A DNA stretch of 64,000 nucleotides, from NCBI GenBank assembly GCA_947500845.1, contig CANMTP010000005.1:124001-188000 (forward strand), written 5' to 3'. Of the stretch, positions 8,105-17,817 are shown piece by piece. The notes beneath the pieces were generated by a model that was given only the letters and a program-made list of their open reading frames with translations, did not search any database and had not been told where the DNA came from. Made by a program: the position numbers and the translations under genes. This DNA is from an uncultured Aquimarina sp. (lineage in GTDB: Bacteria; Bacteroidota; Bacteroidia; Flavobacteriales; Flavobacteriaceae). Positions within the stretch are counted from its first letter, which is position 1. Each line of letters starts with the position of its first letter.

Positions 8105-8752
8105 ATGAAAACTATCACTGACTGTGTGCACAATATCTTAAGGCATCAACCTTTTTTAGAAGATGCTTTATCTCGAGATATTATCAATTTCAGTTCTTTG
8201 GCCATAGACTTAAGGCCACAGGTAGAAAAAATTATGAGAAAACCCGTGAAACCAGGTTCTATAGTCATGGCTCTAAGGCGCTATCACCCGAAGCGAATTA
8301 AACATATAGACAATCTTAGAAATTTAGGGGATATTGTTGTGAGATCGGGAATAACGGAATATACCTTTCTAAATTCAAATACGATATTAACTAGTCAATC
8401 TAACTTATTAAATAGTGTAAAAAATGAAACCAAAGCCTACTTTACCTATTCAAGTAATTTTCAGGAAAGTAATATATTGGTAACTTCATCTCTTAAAGAT
8501 ATTGTAGAAAAGCACTTTAAGAATGAAACATGTATATCTGTTGCAGATAATCTATCCTCTATGTCGATTGCACTACCAGAAGATAACTCTAAAGTGATTG
8601 GTTTATATTTTTACATTTTTAGACTACTAGCCTATGAAGGAATTCCTGTTTTCGAAGTCATATCCACTTCTAACTATTTTACATTATTTCTGGAAAAAGA
8701 GCATGTAAATCAAGCTTTTTTACTCATGAATGAAATCAAGGAAAATCGATAA
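8105..8752 (+). CDS. ACT-like ligand-binding protein of unknown function, divergent from aspartate kinase
   Basis: This 215-residue soluble protein has no catalytic kinase domain. The last 55 residues (IGLYFYIFRLLAYEGI, then VFEVISTSNYFTLFLE, then a final helix) have the pattern of an ACT domain and resemble the regulatory tail of aspartate kinases. The middle part may hold a second, weaker copy. The N-terminal 75 residues are helical with a RPQVEKIMRKPVKPGSIVMALRR stretch. Flavobacterial genomes carry similar proteins, sometimes loosely labelled aspartate kinase. The divergent position to lysC suggests a sensing or regulatory partner of amino-acid synthesis. That is an inference; the protein could equally be an unrelated effector-binding regulator. 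Confidence 0.75.
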   Translation: MKTITDCVHNILRHQPFLEDALSRDIINFSSLAIDLRPQVEKIMRKPVKPGSIVMALRRYHPKRIKHIDNLRNLGDIVVRSGITEYTFLNSNTILTSQSNLLNSVKNETKAYFTYSSNFQESNILVTSSLKDIVEKHFKNETCISVADNLSSMSIALPEDNSKVIGLYFYIFRLLAYEGIPVFEVISTSNYFTLFLEKEHVNQAFLLMNEIKENR

Positions 8753-8767
8753 TAATGAATAATAAAA

Positions 8768-8793
8768 AAACCTGCATTAGTGCAGGTTTTTTT
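8768..8793. terminator. Bidirectional terminator between convergent genes
   Basis: AAACCTGCA and TGCAGGTTT pair around a four-base loop. The + strand then runs T-rich and the - strand meets a matching tract. It lies 15 bases after the ACT-like gene and 20 bases before the M13 peptidase stop, so it can serve both. Confidence 0.85.
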
Positions 8794-8812
8794 ACTATTG
8801 TTTTCGCTGATA

Positions 8813-10882
8813 TTACCATATTTGCACTCTCTTCTCTGGAGCCAAATACATTTTATCACCTTCTTTAATGTCGAACGCATCATAAAACGCCTGGACATTT
8901 AACAATGGTTGAATAGCTCTCGTTGTACCAGGAGAGTGTGGATCTGTTTTGATTTGAGTTCTTAACGCATCCTCTCTAATTTTTGTTCTCCATACAGTAG
9001 CCCATGACATAAAGAAACGTTGCTCAGGTGTGAATCCATCAATATTTTCTGGTCTTCCATTCTCGGCTAAATGTAATTGTAACCCATCATAAGCACCTAA
9101 TACGCCTCCTAGATCTCCTATGTTTTCACCTAAGGTAAATTTCCCGTTAATGAATACACTATCTAGCACCTCAATATTACTGTATTGTTCTGCTAAAGCG
9201 TTTCCTCTTTCGGTAAAAGCTTTTAGATCATCTTCTGACCACCAGTTTTTAAGATTTCCATTGGCATCAAAACGAGCTCCACTATCATCAAATGCATGTG
9301 AGATTTCATGACCTATTACAGCACCAATACCTCCGTAGTTGACAGCTTCATCGGCAGTATAATTATAGAATGGGGGTTGTAAGATGGCTGCAGGGAATAC
9401 AATTTCGTTATTCAGTGGATTGAAATATGCATTCACTGTTTGTGGAGACATTCCCCATTTTGTCTTATCCACAGGCTCACCTATATCGTCATAATTCTGG
9501 TCTTGTGCCCATTTACTAACAGCAGCCATATTTTCGAAATAAGTTTTATCGGCAGACACTTCCATTTCAGAATAATCTTCCCACTTATCTGGGTATCCTA
9601 TTTTAACCGTGAACTTGTTGAGTTTCTCTATAGCTTTAGTTTTGGTTTCTTCGCCCATCCAATCCAATTTTTGGATTCTTGCCTTATACGCTTCAATTAC
9701 ATTGGCGATCATTTTCTCTGCCTTGGCTTTTGCTTCAGGTGGAAATTTTTCATCGACATACAACTGTCCCAAGGCTTCTCCTACAGTTCCATTCACCGTA
9801 GCTAGAGCTCGTTCTTTTGCAGGACGTTGTTCTTTTTGTCCTCTTAAATATTTACTATAGAACTCCCAGTTCGCACGCTCAATATCGGTAGTTAGTCGAT
9901 TAGCTGCACTATTAAAAGTATCCCATCTCACCAAAGTTTTGATATCTTCGATTGGAGTGTTTTTTAAGAAACCATCTAGTGCTTTTGTGTATCTTAATTG
10001 AGCAACTATTATAGTATCAAACTTTTTTTCAATACCAAGATCTGTGATTAATTTATTGAAGTCAATTGTTGAAAGCATCTTATCAGCTTCAGCAATCGTT
10101 CTAGGATTATTATAGTTACGCGCATCTCTTCTTTCCACCTTATTCAATCGAGGTTCAGCAAGTTGAGTCTCTAATTCAAGAATTTTATCCGCAGCAGCCG
10201 AGGCATCCGATTCTGAATCTCCTAACTTTTGCAACATTCTTATAATGTGTTTCTTATATTCCTCACGAATTTCTTTAGATTTTTCATCTTGGTCCAAATA
10301 ATAGTCCCTCTCTGGCAGTCCCAATCCGTTAGCGCCAAGATAAACAGCGTTCATCGAACTGTTATTTAAATCTGCTTGTACTCCTATACCCATAAATGGT
10401 GAAGAAACTGAAGGATTTTTGGCTAAAACTGTTTGTAAGTCTGTAAGATTCTCAATCGACTCAATATCATTGAGAGCATCTTCTAAAGGTTTAATTCCTG
10501 CTTCATTTCTAGCAACGCTATCTAGTTTTGTATCGAAGATAGCGAGGGCCTTTGCCTGATCAGTTTCGGCTCCGTATTTTCCGCTTTCTTTAGCATTTGC
10601 TAGGATTTCTAGCACATCATTATCGGTCGATTTACGAAGCACTCCAAATCCCCCCCATCTTGTACGATCTGCGGGGATCTCTGTATTCTTCATCCAGGTA
10701 CCATTTACATAATTATAGAAATCTTCTTTTGGACTAACGCTTTTGTCCATATTATCCAATACTATTCCTGGAATTTTTTCTACCTCAGCAACATCTTTAC
10801 TCTCTTTTGTTTCCTTTTTACAGCTTACAAAAGCAAGAACAAACGCAGCTAAAAAAAATACATTTTTCATTTTTATATTCAT
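8813..10882 (-). CDS. M13 family zinc metallopeptidase (PepO/neprilysin type), lipoprotein
   Basis: This secreted or periplasmic endopeptidase of the neprilysin family cleaves small peptides. The N-terminus is a lipoprotein signal with Cys in AFVSCKK, so it is membrane-anchored. The M13 N-terminal domain starts at SVSPKEDFYNYVNGTW. Zinc ligands are seen in HEISH (525-529, with catalytic Glu526) and Glu586 of GENIGDLGG. NAYFNP and the C-terminal tryptophan are also family features. At 689 residues it is full length. A second ATG at codon 5 would give a shorter signal peptide that starts MKN, which is equally plausible. It appears to be a single-gene unit with a terminator just downstream. Confidence 0.95.
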   Translation of the reverse strand: MNIKMKNVFFLAAFVLAFVSCKKETKESKDVAEVEKIPGIVLDNMDKSVSPKEDFYNYVNGTWMKNTEIPADRTRWGGFGVLRKSTDNDVLEILANAKESGKYGAETDQAKALAIFDTKLDSVARNEAGIKPLEDALNDIESIENLTDLQTVLAKNPSVSSPFMGIGVQADLNNSSMNAVYLGANGLGLPERDYYLDQDEKSKEIREEYKKHIIRMLQKLGDSESDASAAADKILELETQLAEPRLNKVERRDARNYNNPRTIAEADKMLSTIDFNKLITDLGIEKKFDTIIVAQLRYTKALDGFLKNTPIEDIKTLVRWDTFNSAANRLTTDIERANWEFYSKYLRGQKEQRPAKERALATVNGTVGEALGQLYVDEKFPPEAKAKAEKMIANVIEAYKARIQKLDWMGEETKTKAIEKLNKFTVKIGYPDKWEDYSEMEVSADKTYFENMAAVSKWAQDQNYDDIGEPVDKTKWGMSPQTVNAYFNPLNNEIVFPAAILQPPFYNYTADEAVNYGGIGAVIGHEISHAFDDSGARFDANGNLKNWWSEDDLKAFTERGNALAEQYSNIEVLDSVFINGKFTLGENIGDLGGVLGAYDGLQLHLAENGRPENIDGFTPEQRFFMSWATVWRTKIREDALRTQIKTDPHSPGTTRAIQPLLNVQAFYDAFDIKEGDKMYLAPEKRVQIW

Positions 10883-11622
10883 TCTGTTATTAAATTGAGA
10901 TTAGTTATTAGCAATTTGACGCAAATATTAAGAATTTGTTACGCAAAAAGTGCGTAAATTAAATAAAATGAAAGATGTATACCATTCAAAAATAAATTTT
11001 TAACGAAAAAATATGATATTCAAATCTTAAATTCCTAGAAACAAAAACGTTACACTTAATACTATTTTTTACTTAATTCATAAAATATTCGATTTTAAAA
11101 TTATCTATGTTAAATTCGATTTCTAGGTACAAGTAATATAGAGAAAAGTTAAACAATCAGGTATATCTATTTTATGGTCAAAAACGATTTGTAAAAACAC
11201 CTAAATCAATTATTAAATTGTTGAGCGTATTACAATAACTTAACTGTTATATATTATTTTAAGTTCTTAGCAATGTCTACCATAAGTACGACTATATGAA
11301 TACTACAAATACAGAGACTAAAATTTGGAAGTTACTTATTAAGTATTAAAAATCAATTTAATAACGTATTTCAAACTCTTTTTTGTTAATGAAATCTAAA
11401 AATTTAACATTCGTTCAATTACTAGTGTTTACAAGGGGTGAGTGATACTTTGCAAGTAATATTATATCAAAAAATCAATAATACGCGCCTAAAATGTAAA
11501 CTTTTAACATAAAATATTGTATATTGTCGTTGATTTAATGTTTTACAGCGAAAAAATATCATTTTATGTAGGTTTTTACTTACTTTTTAAAACTAAGGTT
11601 TAACCCCGAAAAACCAGACTTT
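10883..11622. other. 740-bp AT-rich spacer without a recognisable gene
   Basis: The stretch lies between two divergent genes and must hold the promoters of both. I found no open frame with protein-like composition, no tRNA-like fold and no strong inverted repeat. Only short AT-rich runs are visible. Confidence 0.5.
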
Positions 11623-12156
11623 ATGAAAACACTTTTACCCATTTTAGCCTTGTTTTTAACAAGCACCACATTTGCAAATACAAAAATTGACATTTCTTAC
11701 AAACTTATGTACGTTACAGAAAATACTGTGATCGATGGTTTGGACGAAAATACTGAAGAAGGTGTTATTTTTATTACCGAAAGTCTTCACCTGGAGGCAG
11801 GAGCTCGAATAAAAATAAGAAATGCCTGTTTAATAATTTTAGGTGACCTATCAGGTTCTGGTATAATAGACATAGATTCGACTGCTACTGTTACTCTTGA
11901 AGGAGAGAAACAAGGAAGAGTAACTTTTATCAATAGATTCTTAGCTGATGACACTTGCCAACAAAGCACTGATCAAAAAAGCTTTAAACATATCATAGAG
12001 GTGCCACAAGGTCTTAAGTATAGCCTATACTCTATGGATGGTAGATTATTAGATAAAGGTGAGATTGATGATTACATTCATTATCTAAATGATCCAAAAA
12101 CATATTTAATAAAAATAGAAGGATACAAATTGAAAAAATACATTTTCAAAGGTTAA
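11623..12156 (+). CDS. Small exported protein with a probable T9SS-like C-terminal segment
   Basis: A Sec signal peptide (MKTLLPILALFLTSTTFA) is followed by a beta-rich domain with alternating hydrophobic residues (LHLEAGARIKIRNACLIILG) that looks like one or two turns of a beta-helix. The last 45 residues (EVPQGLKYSLYSMDGRLL, then YLIKIEGYKLKKYIFKG) resemble the type A sorting domain of the type IX secretion system, in which the phrase 'Y-L-D--G--L--G' and a final K-KY-F-K are typical. I infer a cell-surface or secreted small protein; the function is unknown. It stands alone, with a strong terminator 29 bases after its stop and long spacer DNA upstream. Confidence 0.7.
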   Translation: MKTLLPILALFLTSTTFANTKIDISYKLMYVTENTVIDGLDENTEEGVIFITESLHLEAGARIKIRNACLIILGDLSGSGIIDIDSTATVTLEGEKQGRVTFINRFLADDTCQQSTDQKSFKHIIEVPQGLKYSLYSMDGRLLDKGEIDDYIHYLNDPKTYLIKIEGYKLKKYIFKG

Positions 12157-12184
12157 GTCATAGTCTCAGAAAGTAAGGTGTAGC

Positions 12185-12216
12185 ATCCACGATAAAATTT
12201 TATCGTGGATTTTTTT
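12185..12216 (+). terminator. Intrinsic terminator
   Basis: ATCCACGATAAAA pairs perfectly with TTTTATCGTGGAT (12185-12210), and seven Ts follow. It ends transcription of the small exported protein gene. Confidence 0.85.
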
Positions 12217-12347
12217 AAGACTTCTTTTAAGGCTGGTATTCTAAAAAAAAGTATATTTAACTTCCAAAAACCCCCCTGACTAAAACCCAATTACCTCCAA
12301 TTTTAAAGTACTAATTGAAGTAAAACACTCAATCAAAGTCACTAATT

Positions 12348-13751
12348 ATGATGAGAGAATCATGGTTTAAATCTGAGGCGGCTAAATATACTTTCTATGG
12401 AATTATATTTGGATTAATATTTCCTATTCTTGCCACATCTATTGATATTAATAAGCTTGGACTTAAGTTTACATGGGAATCTGTAATTTTCGTTCAACAA
12501 AATTATCCTGTTCATTACATTATAGATACTGCTCCTTTATTTTTGGGATTGTTTGCTATGTTTGGTGGTCGCAATCTAGATAAATTAAAAGAAAAAAATC
12601 AACAAATACTTAAAGCTTCACAATTCAAACATGATTTTCTAGCTAATATGAGTCATGAAATCCGAACTCCAATGGTGGGTGTCATTGGTATGATCGATTT
12701 ACTATTTAGAAACACTAAGCTAGACGGTATTCAAAAGGAATATGTAAGCACCATCCAGAAATCTTCTTATAATTTGTTAGAGATCCTAAATCAAATTTTA
12801 GACCTTTCCAAAATGGAGTCCGGAAAATTTAAGCTCTCTCCTACTACTATCAATTTTAAAGACACTATACATCAGAACATAGATCTTTTTCTTGCCACTG
12901 CAAAAGCAAAGGATATCAACCTAATTTTAACATATTCTGAAGAATTACCAGAAAATATGATTGCCGATAGTCATCGCCTATCTCAAGTCATTTCAAATCT
13001 TATCGGCAATGCTATTAAATTTACAGATAAAGGATCTATTCATATTAGCGCTTCACTTATATCAAAAAACAACAATACGTTGATAATAAAAGTAGAAGTT
13101 ATCGATTCTGGAATAGGTATAAGCAAAGAAGATCAGGAACAGTTATTTAATCGCTATAGCCAATTTCATGAAGCTTCAATTCATTCAGGCATAGGAAGCG
13201 GTTTGGGCTTGGCAATCTGTAAAAAACTGGTTCCATTAATGCAGGGAAAATTAGGTGTACAAAGTCAGCTTGGAAAAGGAAGTAATTTTTGGTTCACCTT
13301 TGAGGCAAAAACCTCAAATGCAGTAATAACAAAAGAAGATAAGAGCTATGTCGATATTAAGAATCATAAATATAACCTACATGTTTTACTGGTAGAAGAT
13401 TCTGATACCAATATATTGGTATCTAAACAAATTTTAAAGTACTTAGGCTGTACGGTGGATGTTGCCAAAAATGGAAAAAATGCAGTAGAGCTTTTTAAGG
13501 AAGATACTTATGATTTAATCCTGATGGATATTAATCTACCTGGATTAAACGGCGTACAGACATGTGATCTTATTAGAAGAAACTACGCCAAAGTTCCGCC
13601 TATTATTGCTCTTACTTCAAATGCATTGCCGGGCGATGCAGAAAGATTTATAGGCAAGGGACTGGATGATTATATTACTAAGCCTTTTACAACTGAAATT
13701 TTAAACATCAAACTAAAGAATTGGTTCGGTGATCATTACGATTATCATTAG
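12348..13751 (+). CDS. Hybrid sensor histidine kinase/response regulator
   Basis: This is a membrane-bound hybrid kinase of 467 residues. Two hydrophobic segments (about 14-32 and 55-73) flank a short outer loop, so no large sensor domain is present. HisKA follows with phospho-acceptor His103 in MSHEIRTPM. The ATPase domain has the N box NLIGNAIKFTD (217-226), G1 DSGIGIS (253-259) and G2 GSGLGLAI (283-290). The C-terminal receiver has acidic pocket E350/D351, phospho-acceptor Asp394 in LILMDINLPG, and the conserved Lys in DDYITKPF. No output domain follows, so a phosphorelay to an unlinked Hpt or response regulator is likely. The signal is unknown. Confidence 0.93.
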   Translation: MMRESWFKSEAAKYTFYGIIFGLIFPILATSIDINKLGLKFTWESVIFVQQNYPVHYIIDTAPLFLGLFAMFGGRNLDKLKEKNQQILKASQFKHDFLANMSHEIRTPMVGVIGMIDLLFRNTKLDGIQKEYVSTIQKSSYNLLEILNQILDLSKMESGKFKLSPTTINFKDTIHQNIDLFLATAKAKDINLILTYSEELPENMIADSHRLSQVISNLIGNAIKFTDKGSIHISASLISKNNNTLIIKVEVIDSGIGISKEDQEQLFNRYSQFHEASIHSGIGSGLGLAICKKLVPLMQGKLGVQSQLGKGSNFWFTFEAKTSNAVITKEDKSYVDIKNHKYNLHVLLVEDSDTNILVSKQILKYLGCTVDVAKNGKNAVELFKEDTYDLILMDINLPGLNGVQTCDLIRRNYAKVPPIIALTSNALPGDAERFIGKGLDDYITKPFTTEILNIKLKNWFGDHYDYH

Positions 13752-13873
13752 TTTTTCATGATCACCAAACCAATGGTTTTAAAGTATTAACAAAATACTT
13801 CTAATTAATTTTATTATCTTGTATGTTACGATTATAGGTTCGTAAATAGAATTTAAAACTAAACACTAAAGCC

Positions 13874-15181
13874 ATGAACCAAAAAAGTACATTTTTCTAT
13901 AAAAAGCGACTGATCCCTTTACTGTTCATCATCTTGACTTGTGGATATTCTACTCATATACAAGCAATAACATTTTTACAGGAAATTGACACCCAGGATC
14001 CTACAAATTACAATGAATTTAAAGGATCAGTTTTAGATAGTGAAAGCAATAGACCTCTTGTATCTGCAACTATTTCAGTAAACAACACCAATATTTCTAC
14101 TGTTACCAATGATGAAGGAAAGTTCTTGTTAAAAGTTCCAAAAGATGTAGCAAATAATAAAATAACGATATCTCATCTTGGTTATAGAGATAAAATTATT
14201 GAACTTTCTGAATTTAAAGGAAAATCAATGAAAATTAAACTTGATTTGTCTATAATAGAATTATCAGAAGTAAGTATTGACCCCAGAGATCCAGAAGCCC
14301 TTATTCGTGCTGTCATGAAGAAAAAGGGAACTAATTATCTTAGTGATAATACAATCATGACTGCTTTCTATAGAGAAACCATAAAAAGAAGAAGAAGTTA
14401 CGTTTCTCTATCCGAGGCTGTCGTCGATGTGTATAAAAACCCTTATTCTTCTGGAAAAACAGATATTATCAAGCTATTTAAGGCCAGAAAAAGCGCAGAT
14501 TATAAAAAGCTAGATACCTTAACCGTAAAACTTCAGGGCGGACCTACGAGTACATTATATATCGATGTAATGAAAAACCCTGATATTCTTTTTTCAGATG
14601 ATTTGATTAAAAGATACTTATTCAGTTTCGATAATTCAACCAAAATTAATGATCGTAACATTTATGTATTGAATTTCAAACAACGTCCTACTATAGAAGA
14701 GCCAATGTATTATGGAAAATTATATATAGATGCTGAAACGCTTGCGATGACCAAAGCAATTTTTAGCCTGAACACAGAAAACAGAGAAGAAGTAAGCAAA
14801 ATGTTTGTTAGAAAAAAACCACGAAATGCTAAAGTTTATCCTACTGAGGCCACCTACAATATTGACTATCGCGAAAAAGATGGGAAATGGTATTATGGAT
14901 ACGGAAGAATAGATTTGACCATAAAAATAAACTGGAAAAAGAAATTATTTAATTCAGTATATAAGTTAAATGTAGAAATGGCAGTTACAGATTGGAAGAA
15001 AAACTTAGATAATGAAACCCTGAAGCCAAGAGATCGATTAAAATCTTCCGTTGTTATTGCTGATGAAGCTTCTGGATTCTCAGATCCAAAATTTTGGGGA
15101 GAGTATAATGTTATAGAACCGGAGAAATCAATTGAGTCGGCTATAAAGAAAATTCAAAAACAACTTAGAAAGTTAAATTAA
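13874..15181 (+). CDS. CarboxypepD_reg-like domain-containing exported protein
   Basis: The signal peptide runs to about residue 32 (cleavage near IQA). A carboxypeptidase-regulatory-like beta-sandwich covers about residues 47-125 (FKGSVLDSESNRPLVSATISV, then DEGKFLLKVP, then ISHLGYRD), the domain also found at the N-terminus of TonB-dependent receptors. The rest, about 300 residues, is a beta-rich region of the kind found in many Bacteroidetes cell-envelope proteins, with FYRETIKRRR near 161 and repeated YYGKLYID/YGYGRIDL strands. There is no TonB-plug or barrel. It is probably periplasmic or outer-membrane associated. Function is unknown. A strong terminator follows, so it is transcribed alone. 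Confidence 0.8.
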   Translation: MNQKSTFFYKKRLIPLLFIILTCGYSTHIQAITFLQEIDTQDPTNYNEFKGSVLDSESNRPLVSATISVNNTNISTVTNDEGKFLLKVPKDVANNKITISHLGYRDKIIELSEFKGKSMKIKLDLSIIELSEVSIDPRDPEALIRAVMKKKGTNYLSDNTIMTAFYRETIKRRRSYVSLSEAVVDVYKNPYSSGKTDIIKLFKARKSADYKKLDTLTVKLQGGPTSTLYIDVMKNPDILFSDDLIKRYLFSFDNSTKINDRNIYVLNFKQRPTIEEPMYYGKLYIDAETLAMTKAIFSLNTENREEVSKMFVRKKPRNAKVYPTEATYNIDYREKDGKWYYGYGRIDLTIKINWKKKLFNSVYKLNVEMAVTDWKKNLDNETLKPRDRLKSSVVIADEASGFSDPKFWGEYNVIEPEKSIESAIKKIQKQLRKLN

Positions 15182-15201
15182 CAAATAAAATCACGTAATA
15201 T

Positions 15202-15238
15202 AAAAAAGAACATGTCTTGTAACATGTTCTTTTTTTTA
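15202..15238 (+). terminator. Intrinsic terminator
   Basis: AAAAAAGAACATGT pairs with ACATGTTCTTTTTT around a six-base loop, followed by further Ts. It lies 20 bases after the CarboxypepD_reg-like gene. Confidence 0.85.
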
Positions 15239-15365
15239 AACTTATTTTAACGCTTCAGTAATGTATTAATTTGCTAATTTTATATCGGGAAATACAAAAA
15301 GATTGCAACAGCTACCACCCAAAAACGTTATTCAATTAAGAATACACAATTGCAAAAATTTTATA

Positions 15366-16820
15366 TTGAAGAAAATAACATCCATTGTGCTTTTTTTGGT
15401 AATCACCAATATACTTAATGCACAGAAGTTTTTAGATTCTTTGGCCGCAAGAAAGGATTTCGAAGTCTTTGAAAATATACTAAAAAACGGGCACCCAAGT
15501 CTTTATGAATATATTAAACAAGATTCTTTGGATTATCTTTTCGAGGAAACAAAAAATTCTATCACCAATGATATCTCTGATATAGGTTTGTATAAGAAAA
15601 TGCTTAAAATAACCGATCAAGTAAGAGACGGTCATCTTCTTCTCTTTGCTCCTAATACCATAAAAACAGAGCAATATTATTTCCCTCTTATTCTTAAAAT
15701 CATTAACACCAGTTTTTATACTGATACTGATGATTTTGAAATCCCTATCGGGTCTAAGATTACCAAAATAAATGACCATGAGACCTTTAAAATTCTTGAA
15801 AGCTTAAAAAAATATACCGCTACAGACGGTCATAACCTTACAAGAAAATATAGGGATATAGAGCTGAAGTTTGGATTATTTTATGCGTATGAATATGGAT
15901 TAACCAAACAGTTTAAGATAGAATACACAGAACCAGACGGAACCAAAAAATCTGTTGACCTGAAAGCAGAGCCCTTTGTTACTGTAAAATTGAGAAACAC
16001 CAAAAGAAATTCGTATTTCGCAAAATTTCATCAACAAAAAAATGAGTTTGATTTTTTCAATGAATTCATAAATACGAAAGATCCTTTTGTTTATTACAAA
16101 GAAGAGATCAGCACAGCTGTTTTGGTAGTCAATTCTTTTGGAATTGATATCAGAAGATTTAAATCTAATCTAGTAAAGATTTTTAAAGAGTTAAAGAAAA
16201 AGAAGATTAAACATCTAATTATTGACATCCGCAATAACGATGGTGGTTTTAGACCAAATTCTGTTCACTTGTATTCGTTTATAGCCAAAAAACCATTTAA
16301 ACAAATAGTTAGTGAGTATTCAATTTCTTTATCAGTACCCGAAAAAGAATATGCAATTAGAACATTTCTTAATGAAAAGCAATTTTTAACTGATAAATTT
16401 AATAATCATCCTGTTTATGATGGATGGAAACTTACTTTTGATGATCTCGAGGCTATTATGGTTCCCGATCAAAATAGATTTAAGGGAAAAGTATATGTGT
16501 TAACTGGCGGAACTACTTTCTCTGCGGCTTCTTCTTTCGCTTTGAATGCAAAAAACGATGATGATACTATGATAGTTGGCCAAGAAACCGGTGGAGGATA
16601 TTACTTTTTTAGTGGACAGTTTCCTGTATATTATGAGTTACCAAACTCCAAAATTATAATGGTAATGTCTATGGTAAAAGTTGAAAATTATATAAAAGAT
16701 AAAACTATTCAGGTTGGATCCGGAGTTCCTCCTGATAAATACATCAACCTTTCAGTAGAAGATTTGATTGAAGGCAAAGACCCTCTGCTAGATTATATTT
16801 TTAGACTTATACAAGGCTAG
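15366..16820 (+). CDS. S41 family (C-terminal processing-like) serine peptidase, exported
   Basis: The S41/tail-specific protease fold is shown by HLIIDIRNNDGGF (strand and turn before the active site) and GGTTFSAASSFAL, whose Ser (about residue 386 from this start) is the expected nucleophile, followed by GQETGGG. No PDZ domain is obvious. The frame opens at a TTG at 15303, but I prefer the TTG at 15366. It gives a clean signal peptide (KKITSIVLFLVITNILNAQ) and a mature protein beginning at QKF, while the longer start would put 21 odd residues before it. Both starts are non-ATG, so the choice is not certain. Substrate unknown. Confidence 0.85.
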   Translation: MKKITSIVLFLVITNILNAQKFLDSLAARKDFEVFENILKNGHPSLYEYIKQDSLDYLFEETKNSITNDISDIGLYKKMLKITDQVRDGHLLLFAPNTIKTEQYYFPLILKIINTSFYTDTDDFEIPIGSKITKINDHETFKILESLKKYTATDGHNLTRKYRDIELKFGLFYAYEYGLTKQFKIEYTEPDGTKKSVDLKAEPFVTVKLRNTKRNSYFAKFHQQKNEFDFFNEFINTKDPFVYYKEEISTAVLVVNSFGIDIRRFKSNLVKIFKELKKKKIKHLIIDIRNNDGGFRPNSVHLYSFIAKKPFKQIVSEYSISLSVPEKEYAIRTFLNEKQFLTDKFNNHPVYDGWKLTFDDLEAIMVPDQNRFKGKVYVLTGGTTFSAASSFALNAKNDDDTMIVGQETGGGYYFFSGQFPVYYELPNSKIIMVMSMVKVENYIKDKTIQVGSGVPPDKYINLSVEDLIEGKDPLLDYIFRLIQG

Positions 16821-16849
16821 AAAAAGTATCAACTGAAACTTTTCGTATG

Positions 16850-17038
16850 TCAGGCTATGTAAGTATTCACACTAGTAATGAGTTTACATGAATTATGCAA
16901 CATTTGCTTAAACCTTAGAGCTAAGTTCTCGTCATCAAACTTCATAGCCTCACTAATGCTATTAGATAATACAAGTTCACCAATAAGATATTCAACAAAA
17001 TAATTTTGATCTTCTGTTAAAAGCACATATTCTGTCAT
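16850..17038 (-). CDS. Small hypothetical protein, 62 aa
   Basis: This is a short soluble protein with no signal peptide or cysteine-rich motif except one Cys near the end. It is acidic in the first half (LLTEDQNYFVEYLIGEL) and has an amphipathic helix around ALRFKQML. It lies in the 390-base gap between the S41 peptidase and the lipocalin-like gene, on the opposite strand. Composition looks like a real protein rather than a chance frame. I do not recognise the family and cannot assign a function. Confidence 0.5.
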   Translation of the reverse strand: MTEYVLLTEDQNYFVEYLIGELVLSNSISEAMKFDDENLALRFKQMLHNSCKLITSVNTYIA

Positions 17039-17210
17039 ATTTCAGATTTATAGTAAGAGCAAAAGATTGATGATTAAAAGTGATAAAAATAAATTTTAAT
17101 TCATCACATAAAAACAATGAATAGAATACTTTTACACAGAAGTATTAACAATCCCGTCTTTGATTAAATAGGTATAATTTTTGATAACATAAACACACTA
17201 ATCAACTCTT

Positions 17211-17723
17211 ATGAAAAAACATAGGTTAATTGTACTTATTATAGTCTTAATAATAAACACACTTTCATGCACGAACTCAAAAGAAAAACGATACATATTG
17301 CCAGAAAATGCAACCGAATTATTGGCAACTACATCCGGAAAAACCTGGAAACTTGCATGGCGCTATAATGATGGCACGCGAATGAATATGGCAGGCTGCT
17401 TTCTTTCTTATAAAATTACTTATAAATCCAATTTGACATTTAAAGATAATAATGGCGAACAAGAAAATTGTGGTGACTCTCTGATAGGAAATTGGGAAAT
17501 GGTCACTTATAATAATGGAAAATCTTATTTAAAATGGACAAGTAATCAATTACCAGAAGTCATGAATATTAAAAATCATTCGAAGTATTTCAAGATTCTC
17601 AAGCTTGATAAAGACACTCTAAAATTACAATACAGGCACAAACAATTTTCATCTGAAAGTACTATCGTTGATACTTTTGTAACTGATGATATATTGGTAA
17701 AAGACCGGGATTTTCATCGATGA
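17211..17723 (+). CDS. Lipocalin-like lipoprotein
   Basis: The signal peptide ends in a lipobox (NTLSC, Cys about residue 20), so this is an envelope lipoprotein. The 150-residue mature part follows the plan of Bacteroidetes lipocalin-like domains: LATTSGKTWKLAWRY at the start, a central LTFKDNNGEQENCGDSLIGNWEM segment, and alternating strands to the end. Two cysteines (in AGCFLS and ENCGDS) could form a disulfide. Such proteins may bind small hydrophobic ligands, but no ligand can be inferred here. It stands alone, without an obvious operon partner. Confidence 0.75.
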   Translation: MKKHRLIVLIIVLIINTLSCTNSKEKRYILPENATELLATTSGKTWKLAWRYNDGTRMNMAGCFLSYKITYKSNLTFKDNNGEQENCGDSLIGNWEMVTYNNGKSYLKWTSNQLPEVMNIKNHSKYFKILKLDKDTLKLQYRHKQFSSESTIVDTFVTDDILVKDRDFHR

Positions 17724-17817
17724 ATGCATTTTTTAAAATACAAAAACCGACGATGAATTAATCATGGTCGGAAAATGCAACAATAAGTTGTACTGAAATG
17801 TATCTAACTGATGTTTG

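Noticed and set aside
9440..9805. Plus-strand frames opposite the M13 peptidase
   Set aside because: They lie wholly inside a full-length gene with intact zinc motifs, so they are shadow frames.
13729..13767. 9-bp inverted repeat overlapping the histidine-kinase stop
   Set aside because: The loop is long and no T tract follows, so a terminator cannot be supported.
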